Source of the DNA: Alistipes sp.
GTDB taxonomy: Bacteria; Bacteroidota; Bacteroidia; Bacteroidales; Rikenellaceae
DNA: 45,873 nucleotides
NCBI GenBank assembly: GCA_017474235.1
Contig: JAFVIB010000031.1
Span: 1 to 45,873 of the forward strand
Direction: 5' to 3'
The notes under the pieces are model-generated. The model searched no databases and was not told the DNA's origin. It saw only the letters and a list, made by a program, of their open reading frames with translations. Positions 1 through 9,815 of the stretch are shown here, in pieces (position 1 is the first letter of the stretch; each line of letters starts with the position of its first letter). A program made the position numbers and the translations under genes.

Positions 1-140
1 AATTATTTTAGGGTTGTTTTGTGGCTATTTTTTTCGTTTGATTTGAGGCGCATAGGGGCTCCTATGTAACGAGAATCAGACGAAAAAAGAGTCGTAAACA
101 ACCTAAAAGAACGAGATAAATAAATTTTAAACAGCTTCTA
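1..140 (+). repeat. Intergenic palindromic element, copy A (left end cut by window edge)
   Basis: The left arm at about 6-46 is complementary to the right arm at about 68-109: TTTTAGGGTTG near the left end pairs with the CAACCTAAAA region at 98-107. The tip CATAGG-GGCT-CCTATG lies at 51-66. The core GTTTTGTGGCT..GAGG.CGCA.TAG..CCTAT.GTAAC.GA matches the elements at 26954-27145 and 40723-40882. The tail ACGAGAtAAaTAAATTTTA (111-129) matches the right arm of the 26954 copy. The outer left end would lie before base 1. It sits just upstream of the secA promoter and could also terminate the preceding gene. Confidence 0.7.
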
Positions 141-165
141 AGTCTCTTTTCCGAAATATTTTTAT

Positions 166-173
166 TATATTTG
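166..173 (+). promoter_or_regulatory. Putative secA promoter, -7 box TATATTTG
   Basis: TATATTTG exactly fits the Bacteroidales -7 consensus TAnnTTTG and lies 29 bases before the secA start codon. No clear TTTG -33 box is seen about 20 bases upstream; only a T-rich run is present. Transcription would start around 178-181, leaving a short leader without a Shine-Dalgarno. Confidence 0.55.
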
Positions 174-202
174 CGCGATTATATAGTAAATTCTAAAGCA
201 TT

Positions 203-3200
203 ATGGATATTTTATCAAGTGTAATAAAGTTTTTCTTCGGCAGTAAAGCCGACAAAGACCGTAAGGAGGTCGAGCCTTATGTGCTAAAAATCAAGGAGAT
301 ATATCCGAAAATCAAGGAGCTTACAAATGATGAGCTGCGTGCCCGCACTGCAGCCCTTCGTCGTCAAATTGCAGAGTATATTGCAGCCGATGAGGAGCAT
401 ATAGCAAAGCAGAAAGTCGCTCTTGAGGATCCAAATATCTCTATCTCCGAGAAGGAGAGCATCTCAAAAGATATCGAAAAGCGAGAGATTATCGTTAAGG
501 ATAAGATTCAGGATATTCTCAAGCAGATTCTTCCGGAGGCTTTCGCTATCGTTAAGGATACTGCTCGCCGATTTGCCGAGAATGACACCGTTACAGTTAC
601 AGCAAACGACTTTGACCGCGACCTTGCAGCCGTAAAAGACTTTGTCACTATCGAGGGCGACAAGGCTATCTATGCTACCCACTGGACCGCCGGAGGTAAC
701 GACATCAAGTGGGATATGGTCCACTACGATGTACAGCTCTTTGGTGGTGTTGTTCTCCACCTCGGAAAGATTGCCGAGATGGCAACCGGTGAGGGTAAGA
801 CTTTGGTAGCAACACTGCCTGTGTTCCTCAATGCGCTTCCGGGCAAGGGTGTACATATGGTCACTGTCAATGACTATCTTGCTCGCCGTGATGCCGAGTG
901 GATGGGTCCTCTCTATCAGTTCCACGGTCTGGCGGTAGATTGTATCGACCTGCACCAGCCAAACTCCGAGGCTCGTCGCAAGGCTTATATGGCAGATATT
1001 ACATTCGGAACAAACAACGAGTACGGTTTTGACTACCTGCGTGACAATATGGCTTCTGCTCCGGCAGATCTTGTGCAGCGCAAGCACAACTACGCTATTG
1101 TCGATGAGGTGGACTCTGTGCTTATTGACGATGCTCGTACGCCACTCATCATCTCAGGTCCTGTACCAAAGGGCGAGGATCAGATGTTTGAGCAGTACTG
1201 CCCATCTATTCAGTATCTGTACGGTTTGCAGCGCGACTTTGTAACAGCACTGCTTGCCGAGGCTCGCAAGCTGGCTGCGGAGGATAAGATGGAGGAGTGC
1301 GGTATTCTCACTTACCGCGCATATAAGGGTCTGCCAAAGTACAAGGCTCTTATCAAGTTCCTCTCCGAGCAGGGTATCAAGGTACAGATGCAGAAGACCG
1401 AGAATATCTATATGGCAGACAACAACCGTCGTATGCCTGAGATTACAGACGAACTCTACTTTGTCATCGACGAGAAGATGAACACCGTCGAGCTGACAGA
1501 TAAAGGTCACGAGGCTCTGTCTCGCTACTTCAAGGAGGATGGTTTCTTCGTTCTTCCGGATATCGGTGCAGAGATTGCCGAGTTGGAGGCTTCAGAGCTT
1601 ACCCTTGAGGAGAAGGCTCAGAAGAAGGACGAACTTATTAACGAGTACTCTATAAAGTCAGAGCGTGTACACACCGTACATCAGTTGCTCAAGGCATACG
1701 CTATGTTCGAGAAGGATGTGGAGTATGTGGTGATGGACAACAAGGTTAAGATTGTCGATGAACAGACAGGTCGTATTCTTGACGGTCGTCGTTACTCAGA
1801 TGGTCTGCATCAGGCTATCGAGGCAAAGGAGAAGGTTAAGGTCGAAGCTGCAACACAAACCTTTGCAACAATCACCTTGCAGAACTACTTCCGTATGTAC
1901 AACAAGCTTGCCGGTATGACAGGTACTGCCGAGACTGAGGTTTCCGAGTTTTGGAACATCTATAAGCTCGATGTTGTTGTCATTCCGACAAACAAACCTA
2001 TACTCCGTGTCGATCAAGACGATGTAATCTATAAGACCAAGCGCGAGAAGTACAACGCTGTTATCGCAGAGATTGAGTCTCTTGTTAAGGCTGGTCGTCC
2101 GGTGCTTGTAGGTACTACATCGGTTGAAATCTCGGAGCTTTTGAGCCGTATGCTTAAGATTCGCGGACTTAAGCACAATGTCCTCAATGCAAAGCAGCAT
2201 CAGCTTGAGGCTCAGATTGTTGCAGAGGCAGGTCGTCCGGGTCAGATTACCATCGCAACCAATATGGCAGGTCGTGGTACAGATATTAAGCTTACTCAGG
2301 AGGTTAAAGAGGCAGGTGGTCTGGCAATCATCGGTACAGAGCGTCACGAGTCTCGTCGTGTCGATCGTCAGCTCCGTGGTCGAAGCGGTCGTCAGGGAGA
2401 CCCGGGTTCAAGCCGTTTCTTCGTCTCTTTTGAGGATGATTTGATGCGCCTGTTCGGCTCTGACCGTATCGCTGCAATGATGGATAAGATGGGTGTGCAA
2501 GAGGGTGAGTCTATTGAGTCAGGAATGATGTCAAAGGCTGTTGAGCGCGCTCAGAAGAAGGTCGAGGAGAACCACTTTGGTACTCGTAAGCGTCTGCTTG
2601 AGTATGACGATGTAATGAACTCACAGCGTGAGGTTATCTATACTCGTCGTCGTAACGCACTCTATGGCGAGCGTGTCGAGATTGACTTGAACAATCTGAT
2701 GTACGACTATGCTGAGGCATTTATGAACGAGCACGAGGACGATGATTTTGAGAGCTTCAGCTTCGAGCTTATTCGCGAGGTGGGTATGCAGCCATCTTTC
2801 GATGCAGAGGTATATGAGAAGGCAAAGCGCAAGGAGCTTATCGAGCTGATAGTAACCGACTTGCAGGCTCTCTATGCGCGTCGCGCAAAAGCTGTTGCAG
2901 ATACTGTACGCCCTGTGATGAACCGCATATACGAGGAGCGTAAGGATAATCTTGAGGGCAATATGTACTTCCCTCTGACAAATGGTCATTTGGGTTACAA
3001 CATTCCTGTAAGCCTTCAGAAGTGTAAAGATACAGATGGAGCAGAGATTTTCCGTGCCTTTACCAAGGTTGTAATGTTTACAATGATTGACGATGCTTGG
3101 CGAGAGCATCTGCGCGAGATGGATGATTTGCGCCAGAGCGTGCAAAATGCATCTTACGAGCAGAAAGATCCGCTGCTTATCTATAAGTTTGAGTCTTTCA

Positions 3201-3490
3201 ACCTCTTCTCAAAGATGTTGGAGAAGATAAACCGTGATGTTCTTGCGGTGCTTAACAAGGCGTATGTCCCTGTGCAGCAGCAAAATCCTGAGTCTATTCA
3301 GCGCGCTCGTCAGCAGAAGGCAAAGGTCGATGTAAACAAACTTCAGGCATCTCGTATGGCTGCGGCAGCTGCAGCAGGTCAGGCAGAGAAGAGCAAGCCT
3401 GCTCCAATTCAGGTCGAGAAGAAGGTCGGCAGAAATGACCCTTGTCCTTGCGGTAGCGGTAAGAAGTACAAGCACTGTCACGGCAAATAA
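203..3490 (+). CDS. secA: Preprotein translocase ATPase SecA
   Basis: SecA is the motor ATPase that drives unfolded preproteins through SecYEG at the inner membrane. Visible features are the Walker A-type motif MATGEGKT at residues 193-200, [15 protein letters not shown] at 301-315, the helicase motif GRGTDIK, the R-rich [10 protein letters not shown] motif, and a C-terminal zinc-binding tail ([17 protein letters not shown]). At 1,095 residues it is about 200 longer than E. coli SecA. The extra length is an acidic, charged insertion near residues 60-105 and another near 345-425, as is usual in Bacteroidota. The start sits 29 bases after a TATATTTG box. A deaminase-like gene follows 12 bases downstream on the same strand. 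Confidence 0.98.
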   Translation: MDILSSVIKFFFGSKADKDRKEVEPYVLKIKEIYPKIKELTNDELRARTAALRRQIAEYIAADEEHIAKQKVALEDPNISISEKESISKDIEKREIIVKDKIQDILKQILPEAFAIVKDTARRFAENDTVTVTANDFDRDLAAVKDFVTIEGDKAIYATHWTAGGNDIKWDMVHYDVQLFGGVVLHLGKIAEMATGEGKTLVATLPVFLNALPGKGVHMVTVNDYLARRDAEWMGPLYQFHGLAVDCIDLHQPNSEARRKAYMADITFGTNNEYGFDYLRDNMASAPADLVQRKHNYAIVDEVDSVLIDDARTPLIISGPVPKGEDQMFEQYCPSIQYLYGLQRDFVTALLAEARKLAAEDKMEECGILTYRAYKGLPKYKALIKFLSEQGIKVQMQKTENIYMADNNRRMPEITDELYFVIDEKMNTVELTDKGHEALSRYFKEDGFFVLPDIGAEIAELEASELTLEEKAQKKDELINEYSIKSERVHTVHQLLKAYAMFEKDVEYVVMDNKVKIVDEQTGRILDGRRYSDGLHQAIEAKEKVKVEAATQTFATITLQNYFRMYNKLAGMTGTAETEVSEFWNIYKLDVVVIPTNKPILRVDQDDVIYKTKREKYNAVIAEIESLVKAGRPVLVGTTSVEISELLSRMLKIRGLKHNVLNAKQHQLEAQIVAEAGRPGQITIATNMAGRGTDIKLTQEVKEAGGLAIIGTERHESRRVDRQLRGRSGRQGDPGSSRFFVSFEDDLMRLFGSDRIAAMMDKMGVQEGESIESGMMSKAVERAQKKVEENHFGTRKRLLEYDDVMNSQREVIYTRRRNALYGERVEIDLNNLMYDYAEAFMNEHEDDDFESFSFELIREVGMQPSFDAEVYEKAKRKELIELIVTDLQALYARRAKAVADTVRPVMNRIYEERKDNLEGNMYFPLTNGHLGYNIPVSLQKCKDTDGAEIFRAFTKVVMFTMIDDAWREHLREMDDLRQSVQNASYEQKDPLLIYKFESFNLFSKMLEKINRDVLAVLNKAYVPVQQQNPESIQRARQQKAKVDVNKLQASRMAAAAAAGQAEKSKPAPIQVEKKVGRNDPCPCGSGKKYKHCHGK

Positions 3491-3502
3491 CAGTTTAAAA
3501 CT

Positions 3503-3934
3503 ATGGGTTACGCAGAGGAGAAACAGCGACAGCTTGATGTTCGCTACCTTAAGATGGCGCGTATATGGGCAGAAAACTCATATTGCGTACGCCGTCAGGT
3601 TGGTGCGCTAATTGTAAAAGATAAGATGATTATCTCTGACGGTTACAACGGCACACCTTCAGGCTTTGAGAATATCTGCGAGGATGATATGGGACAGACA
3701 AAGCCCTATGTTCTCCACGCCGAGGCAAATGCCATTACAAAGGTAGCTAAGAGTGCCAATAACTGCGAGGGAGCGACGCTATATATCACGGCCTCTCCTT
3801 GTTTGGAGTGTTCAAAGCTCATCATTCAGGCAGGCATTAAGCGTGTTGTATATTGCGAGAAGTACCGCTGCGAAGATGGTCTTGACCTCCTTAAACGCGT
3901 AGGTATCGAGTGCGTATTTGTTGAAATTGAATAA
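3503..3934 (+). CDS. dCMP deaminase / ComEB-like cytidine deaminase-fold protein
   Basis: This 143-residue zinc-dependent deaminase probably converts dCMP to dUMP for thymidylate synthesis. The zinc site is visible as H72-A-E74 (ligand His and catalytic Glu) and P99-C100-x2-C103. The N-terminal part (VGALIVKDKMIISDGYNGTP) has the dCMP-deaminase look rather than that of cytosine or tRNA-adenosine deaminases. Length fits the dCMP deaminase family of about 140-180 residues. It follows secA by 12 bases and precedes the aminotransferase by 3, so it is probably cotranscribed with both. Substrate specificity is inferred from family resemblance. Confidence 0.88.
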   Translation: MGYAEEKQRQLDVRYLKMARIWAENSYCVRRQVGALIVKDKMIISDGYNGTPSGFENICEDDMGQTKPYVLHAEANAITKVAKSANNCEGATLYITASPCLECSKLIIQAGIKRVVYCEKYRCEDGLDLLKRVGIECVFVEIE

Positions 3935-3937
3935 TAT

Positions 3938-5143
3938 ATGCCAAAGATTTCTGAAAGAGCTGTGTTGATGCCTTCGTCGCCGATTAGGCGATTGGCTCCG
4001 CTTGCTGAGGCGGCAAAACGCCGTGGCACAAAGGTATATCATCTTAATATCGGTCAGCCCGATATCGAGACACCTATTGAGGGTCTTGAGGCTCTCAAGC
4101 ATATTGACCGAAAGATTCTTGAGTATAGTCCGAGCGACGGTTTTCTCTCATTCAGAGAGAAACTTGTCGGCTACTATGACCAATACCAAATTAAACTCTC
4201 TCCGGAGGATATTATAATCACTTCAGGAGGCTCTGAGGCTGTGCTTTTTGCCTTTATGTCGTGTCTTAACCCGGGTGATGAGATTATCGTACCTGAGCCT
4301 GCGTATGCAAACTATATGGCTTTTGCGGTATCAGCAGGTGCGGTTATTCGCCCTATAACATCGACTATTGACGAAGGATTTGCACTACCATCTATCGAGA
4401 AGTTTGAGGAGCTGATAAACGAGCGCACACGAGGCATCCTTATCTGCAATCCAAATAATCCTACGGGCTATCTCTATACTCGCAAGGAGATGAATCGCAT
4501 CCGTGACCTTGTGAAGAAGTACGACCTGTTCCTCTTCTCCGATGAGGTGTATCGTGAATTTATCTATACAGGCTCGCCTTATATCTCTGCGTGCCACCTT
4601 GAGGGTATAGAGCAGAATGTTGTGCTTATAGACTCTGTATCAAAGCGTTATTCGGAGTGCGGTATTCGTATCGGAGCTCTGATTACAAAGAATAAGAAGT
4701 TGCGCGATGCTGTTATGAAGTTCTGTCAGGCACGCCTTAGTCCGCCACTGCTTGGTCAGATTGTTGCAGAAGCCTCTTTGGACTGTCCTCGCTCATACGC
4801 AATCCATACATACGAAGAGTATATCGAGCGTAGAAATTGTTTGATTGACGGGCTGAACAAGATTGACGGAGTCTATTCTCCTATTCCGATGGGTGCATTT
4901 TATACTGTTGTACGCCTACCGATAGATGATAGTGACCGCTTCTGCGAGTGGTGTCTTAATGATTTTGAGTACGAGGGTGCAACGGTAATGTTGGCTCCTG
5001 CATCGGGTTTCTACTCTGAAAGCGATTTAGGAAGAGACGAGGTGCGTATTGCATATGTTTTGGATAAGAACGATCTAAAGCGTGCCCTTACAATCCTTAG
5101 CAAGGCATTGGAGGCATACCCGGGTCGAACTATAAACAAGTAG
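3938..5143 (+). CDS. Pyridoxal-phosphate aminotransferase, class I/II (aspartate aminotransferase-like)
   Basis: A fold-type I PLP aminotransferase of 401 residues. Visible motifs are LNIGQPDIETP near residue 36 (substrate pocket), TSGGSEA at 95-101, NPNNPTG at 171-177, SDEVYREF at 201-208, and the PLP-lysine motif DSVSKRYSECGIRIG with K236 as the probable Schiff-base lysine. This matches the subgroup annotated as aspartate or aromatic aminotransferase, but the amino donor cannot be fixed from sequence. It starts 3 bases after the deaminase-like gene and ends 4 bases before the nucleotidyltransferase-like gene, in an operon-like run. Confidence 0.9.
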   Translation: MPKISERAVLMPSSPIRRLAPLAEAAKRRGTKVYHLNIGQPDIETPIEGLEALKHIDRKILEYSPSDGFLSFREKLVGYYDQYQIKLSPEDIIITSGGSEAVLFAFMSCLNPGDEIIVPEPAYANYMAFAVSAGAVIRPITSTIDEGFALPSIEKFEELINERTRGILICNPNNPTGYLYTRKEMNRIRDLVKKYDLFLFSDEVYREFIYTGSPYISACHLEGIEQNVVLIDSVSKRYSECGIRIGALITKNKKLRDAVMKFCQARLSPPLLGQIVAEASLDCPRSYAIHTYEEYIERRNCLIDGLNKIDGVYSPIPMGAFYTVVRLPIDDSDRFCEWCLNDFEYEGATVMLAPASGFYSESDLGRDEVRIAYVLDKNDLKRALTILSKALEAYPGRTINK

Positions 5144-5147
5144 TATT

Positions 5148-6239
5148 ATGACTTATAGCGGAGAGATTATTTCGGAGCTGTTAAGCCACTATCTTTGGGA
5201 GGATAGCAATCCGATAGATAGGGCTAAAATCGAGGCTCTATCACTCTCCGAGTGGGAAGATATCCATAAACTTGCACTACGACAAGGTGTCTCTGGCATG
5301 GTATTGGATGCAATTGTTGCTGCACAAATTTCAATACCTTTTGCCGTCAAGATGCGTTTTATAACTTCGACAGATAACATAGAGAAAAGATACGAAGATA
5401 AAGTCAAGGCAATATCCAAGCTCGAGAATATTTATTCACAGAATGGTATTAAGTTGATGGTACTCAAAGGGGCGGGATTGGCTCAATTATACCCTGTACC
5501 AAACCATCGACCTTGCAGCGATGTCGATATTTGGCTATTCGGCAAGCAGGTAGAGGCTGATAATATTCTACGACAGCAGTACAACATATCTATAAACGAG
5601 GGACACCATCATCACACCGTTTTTTATATAGATGGAGTGATGGTAGAGAACCACTACGACTTTATCGAGCAACACTCGCGTCGCTCAAAGAGGATTATCG
5701 AGCGGTATCTAAAAGAGTTATTCGAGCGTGAGTCACCAATAGAGATTCAGATTGAAGGCACTAATGTCTATACCCCATCGCCAAATTTCAATGCTTTATT
5801 CCTTACAATGCACTCTGGCGCGCATTTTGCAGCTGAGACCATACCCATACGCCATTTAACAGATTGGGCTATGTTTTTGAAACGATACCATAACGACATT
5901 GATTGGCAGTCGCTTACAAAACTTGGCGAGCAGTTTGGCTTTACTCCATTTTTGCGATGCCTTAACTCTGCCTGTTGCAGCTACCTTGGTATGCCAAAAG
6001 AGTATGCACACGGAGTTATAGCCGAGAGTGATATTGTGGCAAAAGCTATTGATGATATCTTAGAATATCGCCGCATAAATATTCCGGAAAACTTCATAAA
6101 GGGATGGATATTTCGCATTAAGCGTCGTTTTAGGAACTCTTGGAAACAGAAGATGGTCTATAAGGATAGTCAGTTTATAGCCTTTATCCTCTCTTTTTTG
6201 ACTCATATTATTCATCCTAATTGGTGGAAAAAAGAGTAA
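5148..6239 (+). CDS. Nucleotidyltransferase family protein (NTP_transf_5-like)
   Basis: A 363-residue protein resembling the uncharacterised nucleotidyltransferase family PF14907. The key region is LKGAGLAQLYPVPNHRPCSD at residues 106-125 followed by VDIWL, giving the D125-x-D127 metal-binding pair of the polymerase-beta superfamily. A His-rich segment (EGHHHHTVFY) lies near residue 155. The second half is helical and basic (GWIFRIKRRFRNSWKQK). Relatives often lie near polysaccharide or peptide-modification genes, but here the neighbours are an aminotransferase and a fimbrial-type operon. The physiological substrate is unknown. Confidence 0.72.
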   Translation: MTYSGEIISELLSHYLWEDSNPIDRAKIEALSLSEWEDIHKLALRQGVSGMVLDAIVAAQISIPFAVKMRFITSTDNIEKRYEDKVKAISKLENIYSQNGIKLMVLKGAGLAQLYPVPNHRPCSDVDIWLFGKQVEADNILRQQYNISINEGHHHHTVFYIDGVMVENHYDFIEQHSRRSKRIIERYLKELFERESPIEIQIEGTNVYTPSPNFNALFLTMHSGAHFAAETIPIRHLTDWAMFLKRYHNDIDWQSLTKLGEQFGFTPFLRCLNSACCSYLGMPKEYAHGVIAESDIVAKAIDDILEYRRINIPENFIKGWIFRIKRRFRNSWKQKMVYKDSQFIAFILSFLTHIIHPNWWKKE

Positions 6240-6276
6240 AAACAGTTTTTAATTACCAAAAAAAATCGTAAAACAG

Positions 6277-6307
6277 TTGCGAAAATGAAATATTTTTTGC
6301 AACTTTG
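6277..6307 (+). promoter_or_regulatory. Putative promoter of the DUF3575/fimbrial-type operon
   Basis: TTG at 6277-6279 and CAACTTTG at 6300-6307 are separated by 20 bases, close to the Bacteroidales -33/-7 layout (the -7 box has one mismatch to TAnnTTTG). Transcription would begin near 6312-6316. That supports ATG 6360 with a leader of about 45 bases; otherwise ATG 6315 would be leaderless. Confidence 0.4.
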
Positions 6308-6359
6308 TACTTGAATGAAAGTGCTACAAAACATACATAAAAGAGCATCAAATGGATAT

Positions 6360-7805
6360 ATGAGAAATTTATCCATTCTGATTCTTTTTTTGTTCATCTG
6401 TTTTGGAGCAACTGCGCAGGAGAAAATCGACTCTTTGGATGTCTATTTCCGTCAGAGTTACGGTATATACGAGCCAGATTATAACAATAACCGCAAGAAT
6501 GTGGACGCTTTTATTGAGCGTGTCAAGACTCTTCAGCAGGACTCGATGTACAAAATCTCAAAGTTGTCGTATCTCTGCGTTGCAAGTGCATCTCCAGAGG
6601 GAGAGCGTAGTCGCAACGAGTATCTGACAAAGAAGCGTGCAAACTCTATCACTGCGCACCTTCACCAATATTTGGATTTCAACGACGAAAATGTAGAGGT
6701 TATACTCCTTAACGAGGACTATGATGGTCTTACCCGCATGGTCGAGCAATCCGATATGCCATATCGTGAGCAGGTGTTGGATATTATGTACAACTACCCT
6801 ACCAGCGAGGAGAACTCTTCTTACAACCCTCGTAAGGGTATGCTCATTTGGCTGCACAACGGAGAGGCTTGGCGTTATATGCTCGAGCATTTCTTCCCTG
6901 CATTGCGTCGTTTCCAGCTCTTTGTAACTCTCGAGAAGCCTCAATATACTGCAGCGGTAGAGTATCCGGTACTTACTGAGTCTGAGGAGGAGAAGAGCCC
7001 TCTGATTGCCGAAATTGCAGAGAGCAAAATTGCCCATTTGGACTATATTGAGATTGCAGACGGACTCTCTGCTATTGACCTTCAGCCTATGTCACAGCGA
7101 AAGGGTGCTGCATCATCTGTCTCTGCGAAGCGAGGTCAAGCAGATACAGCGTCTAAAGATACAACAGCCACTACAACAACTACCACCACCGAGAAGGCGG
7201 AGAGTGTAGCTGTAACTGATGGTGTTGTCAGTGGCGTTGAGGAGAGTCTCAAGGAGAGCGACAAAGATGGTTGGGAGCGCGAGATTCTTGTCAAGAGTAA
7301 TGCTGTTGGTTGGGCGATGTTCGTATCCAATGCTGCATTTGAGATTGACATTGCAAAGCACTTCTCATTCAATCTGCCTATATACTATTCGGGTATCGAC
7401 TACTTCAGCCGTACTACAAAGTTCCGTATGTTTGGAGTCTATCCGGAGTTTAGATATTGGTTCAAGGAGCGTGACGGTCTGTTTGTAGGTGTTCACGCGG
7501 GTATGGCATACTACAACTTCGCTCTTGGCGGAGATTGGCGTGTGCAGGATAAGGGCGGTAACACTCCTGCGTGGGGTGGCGGTATCAATGTTGGTTACCG
7601 TATGCCGTTATTTAAGCGAAATCCTCGTTGGAAGATTGAGTTTACACTCGGTGCTGGTGTTTATGATGTACACTACGAGAGATTCGTAAATACAAAGGAT
7701 GGTCCGAAAGATTTTGGCTCAGTACATAAGACTGCTGTTGCGTTGGATAATGTAGGAGTTAATTTCTCGTATAGTTTTGGTCTTAAAAAGCGTAACAAGA
7801 GATGA
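6360..7805 (+). CDS. DUF3575-like outer-surface protein with OmpA-like N-terminal region
   Basis: From ATG 6360 the protein has 481 residues and a clean signal peptide (MRNLSILILFLFICFGATAQ). The upstream in-frame ATG at 6315 would add 15 residues before the signal, which is less likely. An OmpA-like stretch (SASPEGERSRNEYLTKKRAN) lies near residues 95-115. A low-complexity Thr-rich linker follows around residue 270. The C-terminal 170 residues have the beta-rich pattern of DUF3575 (YSGIDYFSRTTKFRMFGVYP, FVGVHAGMAYYNFALGG, PRWKIEFTLGAGVYDVHYE), probably an outer-membrane barrel-type domain. In Bacteroidales such genes precede FimB/Mfa2-type lipoproteins, as here. Its stop overlaps the next start (ATGA). 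Role in fimbria or surface assembly is inferred from context. Confidence 0.78.
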   Translation: MRNLSILILFLFICFGATAQEKIDSLDVYFRQSYGIYEPDYNNNRKNVDAFIERVKTLQQDSMYKISKLSYLCVASASPEGERSRNEYLTKKRANSITAHLHQYLDFNDENVEVILLNEDYDGLTRMVEQSDMPYREQVLDIMYNYPTSEENSSYNPRKGMLIWLHNGEAWRYMLEHFFPALRRFQLFVTLEKPQYTAAVEYPVLTESEEEKSPLIAEIAESKIAHLDYIEIADGLSAIDLQPMSQRKGAASSVSAKRGQADTASKDTTATTTTTTTEKAESVAVTDGVVSGVEESLKESDKDGWEREILVKSNAVGWAMFVSNAAFEIDIAKHFSFNLPIYYSGIDYFSRTTKFRMFGVYPEFRYWFKERDGLFVGVHAGMAYYNFALGGDWRVQDKGGNTPAWGGGINVGYRMPLFKRNPRWKIEFTLGAGVYDVHYERFVNTKDGPKDFGSVHKTAVALDNVGVNFSYSFGLKKRNKR

Positions 7806-8896
7806 GAAAGGTTGCACAATACATAGTTCTTTGCGCAACGCTCTGTCTGTCGTTGCTCTCGTGTAATATCCACGAATGGCCCGAGAATCCTATTCCGTCG
7901 GTCGAGGTGGATTTGACACTCACATTTAAGACCGATATGCCTGAGTTGATAAGAGTTGACCGAGCATCTCAGTTCTCAACTACAAGTGCTGATGATTATG
8001 ATGTGCGCTACATCGTCAAGGCTTATCCTTTGGCAAAAGACGGCACCCCTATTCAGAACGAGGTTGCTGGAGAGTCTTGGAGCAAGGATAATGTCAATAA
8101 TCTTGACGAGCAGAAAACTATATTGTTGCCTCCGGGCAAGTTCCGTCTCTATGTTTGGGTGGACTATGTTGATAATGGCTCGCTGGAGGACAAGTTCTAT
8201 ACGACTAATAGCGACAAGGGCTTTAGTATGATTAGCCTGGTTATGCCACAGGAGAAGACAAGCCCTGCGAACAACCACTTCCGCGATTTATTTATCGGCG
8301 AGATTGATATAGAGGTTCCGGCTATGTATGAGCTCGGGCTGCCACATGTCAAGGCTGATATTGAGATGACTCGTCCACTTGCGATGTTCCAATTTATAAC
8401 AACTGACCTCGATGAGTTTGTTATGAAGGTACTCGAGCAGAGGGCTCAAGAGGCTGCTGCCCGCGGAGTTGTTCTGCCTGAGAGCGAGCTATTGCCGTCA
8501 TCAGTAGATTTGACAGAGTATAAGGTCAGCATTGTCTATAACGACTTTATGCCGACAGCCTTCGATATGTTCCAGAAGCAGCCGAACTATGCCGAAAATG
8601 GTATATCTTTCGACTCGTACATCACTCCTCTTGGAAATAATGAGGCTCTGCTCGGCTTTGACTATACATTTGTCCTCGACAACAAGACTGAGGAGGGTAC
8701 TCACCCACGATTCTCTGTGCTGTTGTATGACAAAGACAATGTTTTGGTATCTGCAGTAAAGGATATTCATGTACCACTTGAACGAAGTAAATATACCACT
8801 ATCACTGATAAGTTTATGACACAGCAGGCTAGTGGTGGTGTAAGTATCAATCCTGACTTTGAGGATGAACACAATATCATCATAGGCGACGAATAA
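7802..8896 (+). CDS. FimB/Mfa2-type fimbrial lipoprotein
   Basis: A 364-residue predicted lipoprotein with signal peptide and lipobox LSLLSC (lipidated Cys21). The mature part begins with VEVDLTLTFKTDMPE, and the rest is beta-rich, as in FimB/Mfa2 anchoring subunits of Bacteroidales type V-like fimbriae. The segment LLPPGKFRLYVWVDYVD and a mid-protein conserved patch, LPHVKADIEMTRPLAMFQF, fit the family. It overlaps the DUF3575-like gene by 4 bases (ATGA) and is 18 bases before the next lipoprotein gene. Likely role: outer-membrane anchor or tip adaptor. Family assignment is from memory of motifs. Confidence 0.68.
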   Translation: MRKVAQYIVLCATLCLSLLSCNIHEWPENPIPSVEVDLTLTFKTDMPELIRVDRASQFSTTSADDYDVRYIVKAYPLAKDGTPIQNEVAGESWSKDNVNNLDEQKTILLPPGKFRLYVWVDYVDNGSLEDKFYTTNSDKGFSMISLVMPQEKTSPANNHFRDLFIGEIDIEVPAMYELGLPHVKADIEMTRPLAMFQFITTDLDEFVMKVLEQRAQEAAARGVVLPESELLPSSVDLTEYKVSIVYNDFMPTAFDMFQKQPNYAENGISFDSYITPLGNNEALLGFDYTFVLDNKTEEGTHPRFSVLLYDKDNVLVSAVKDIHVPLERSKYTTITDKFMTQQASGGVSINPDFEDEHNIIIGDE

Positions 8897-8914
8897 TTGA
8901 GAGAGGTTTGTAGT

Positions 8915-9748
8915 ATGAAGAGTTTTTCACGATACATATATTATATAGTAGTAGCCCTTGCGATGGTTACTGCTCAAGCCTGCTCAAATTCAGACTTAGG
9001 GGATGTTGTTGCTGATAATAACACAGTAAATGTCAGTTTCTCGACTATATTTGACACCAACGCTGTAACCCGCGTAGCAGGAGGAGATAGCGTGGATAAA
9101 CTCTTTGTTGAGCTATACTCTAACGGAGTAAAGGTTGGCGAGCGTAAGGGTTTTACAGTATCAAATCACACGATTGAGGATTTCACTCTGCCACTTGTAT
9201 CAGGAGAGAGTTATACCGCTGTATTTTGGGCGCAAGATACTGACTGTCAGGCATATAACATTGACGATTTGAGCAATATCACTATTGACTATGCGGAGAA
9301 TATCACGCTTGCCAATATTGATAGTTTCGATGCATTCAGTGGTAGAATATCTTTTACAGTCACTCCGCAAACGCTCAATCAGAGTGTTACCCTGACCCGC
9401 CCGTTTGCACTTCTTATTGCTGGTAGTTCTAATTACAACCCTGCTGTTACTAACCAAAGTGCATCACTGACAATTGATAAAGTTGCCACGGCTTATAATG
9501 CTATAAGTGGCACTATATCAGGCTCTGCGGCTCAGACATTCAGCTACAATATAGATGGCACTGCTGTACCAAATAAGAGTGGATTTACTATGGTTGGTGC
9601 CGCATATATCCTTCCTGTTACAAATACACGAGTGACAGTTGGTGTATCAACCACAGCTACCAACACAAAGAGTGTTACAGCGTTTATAGACAATATTGAG
9701 CCAAATAATCGCTACAATATTTTGGGTACAGATCTTATCTCGTATTAG
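8915..9748 (+). CDS. Fimbrillin-like (DUF6562-type) surface lipoprotein
   Basis: I chose ATG 8915 over the in-frame TTG at 8897. It gives a 277-residue protein with signal peptide and lipobox TAQAC (Cys23), preceded by a purine-rich GAGAGAGG. The mature protein starts with beta strand VNVSFSTIFDTNAVTR followed by VAGGDSVDKLFVELYSNG, then YTAVFWAQDTDCQAYNIDDL, the hallmark FWAQ segment of DUF6562-like fimbrillins. The Arg before VAGG matches the position of the protease site in Bacteroidales fimbrillins; cleavage is only inferred. A related partial gene begins at 45549. The gene ends the operon and is followed by a hairpin terminator. Confidence 0.72.
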   Translation: MKSFSRYIYYIVVALAMVTAQACSNSDLGDVVADNNTVNVSFSTIFDTNAVTRVAGGDSVDKLFVELYSNGVKVGERKGFTVSNHTIEDFTLPLVSGESYTAVFWAQDTDCQAYNIDDLSNITIDYAENITLANIDSFDAFSGRISFTVTPQTLNQSVTLTRPFALLIAGSSNYNPAVTNQSASLTIDKVATAYNAISGTISGSAAQTFSYNIDGTAVPNKSGFTMVGAAYILPVTNTRVTVGVSTTATNTKSVTAFIDNIEPNNRYNILGTDLISY

Positions 9749-9765
9749 TTCCAATGTTACAATAA

Positions 9766-9797
9766 AATTAGAGCTATCAGCAATGATAGCTCTAATT
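9766..9797. terminator. Bidirectional hairpin terminator between convergent genes
   Basis: A perfect 14-bp stem, AATTAGAGCTATCA with TGATAGCTCTAATT, is closed by a GCAA tetraloop. It lies between the converging ends of the fimbrillin-like gene (+) and ssb (-). The AT-rich base supplies T-rich flanks on either strand. Confidence 0.85.
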
Positions 9798-9815
9798 GTT
9801 TGTATATCCGATAGT

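Noticed and set aside
7160-7195. Thr-codon repeat in the DUF3575-like gene as a phase-variable tract
   Set aside because: The codons alternate (ACA, ACT, ACC), so it is not a clean short tandem repeat and looks like an ordinary flexible linker.
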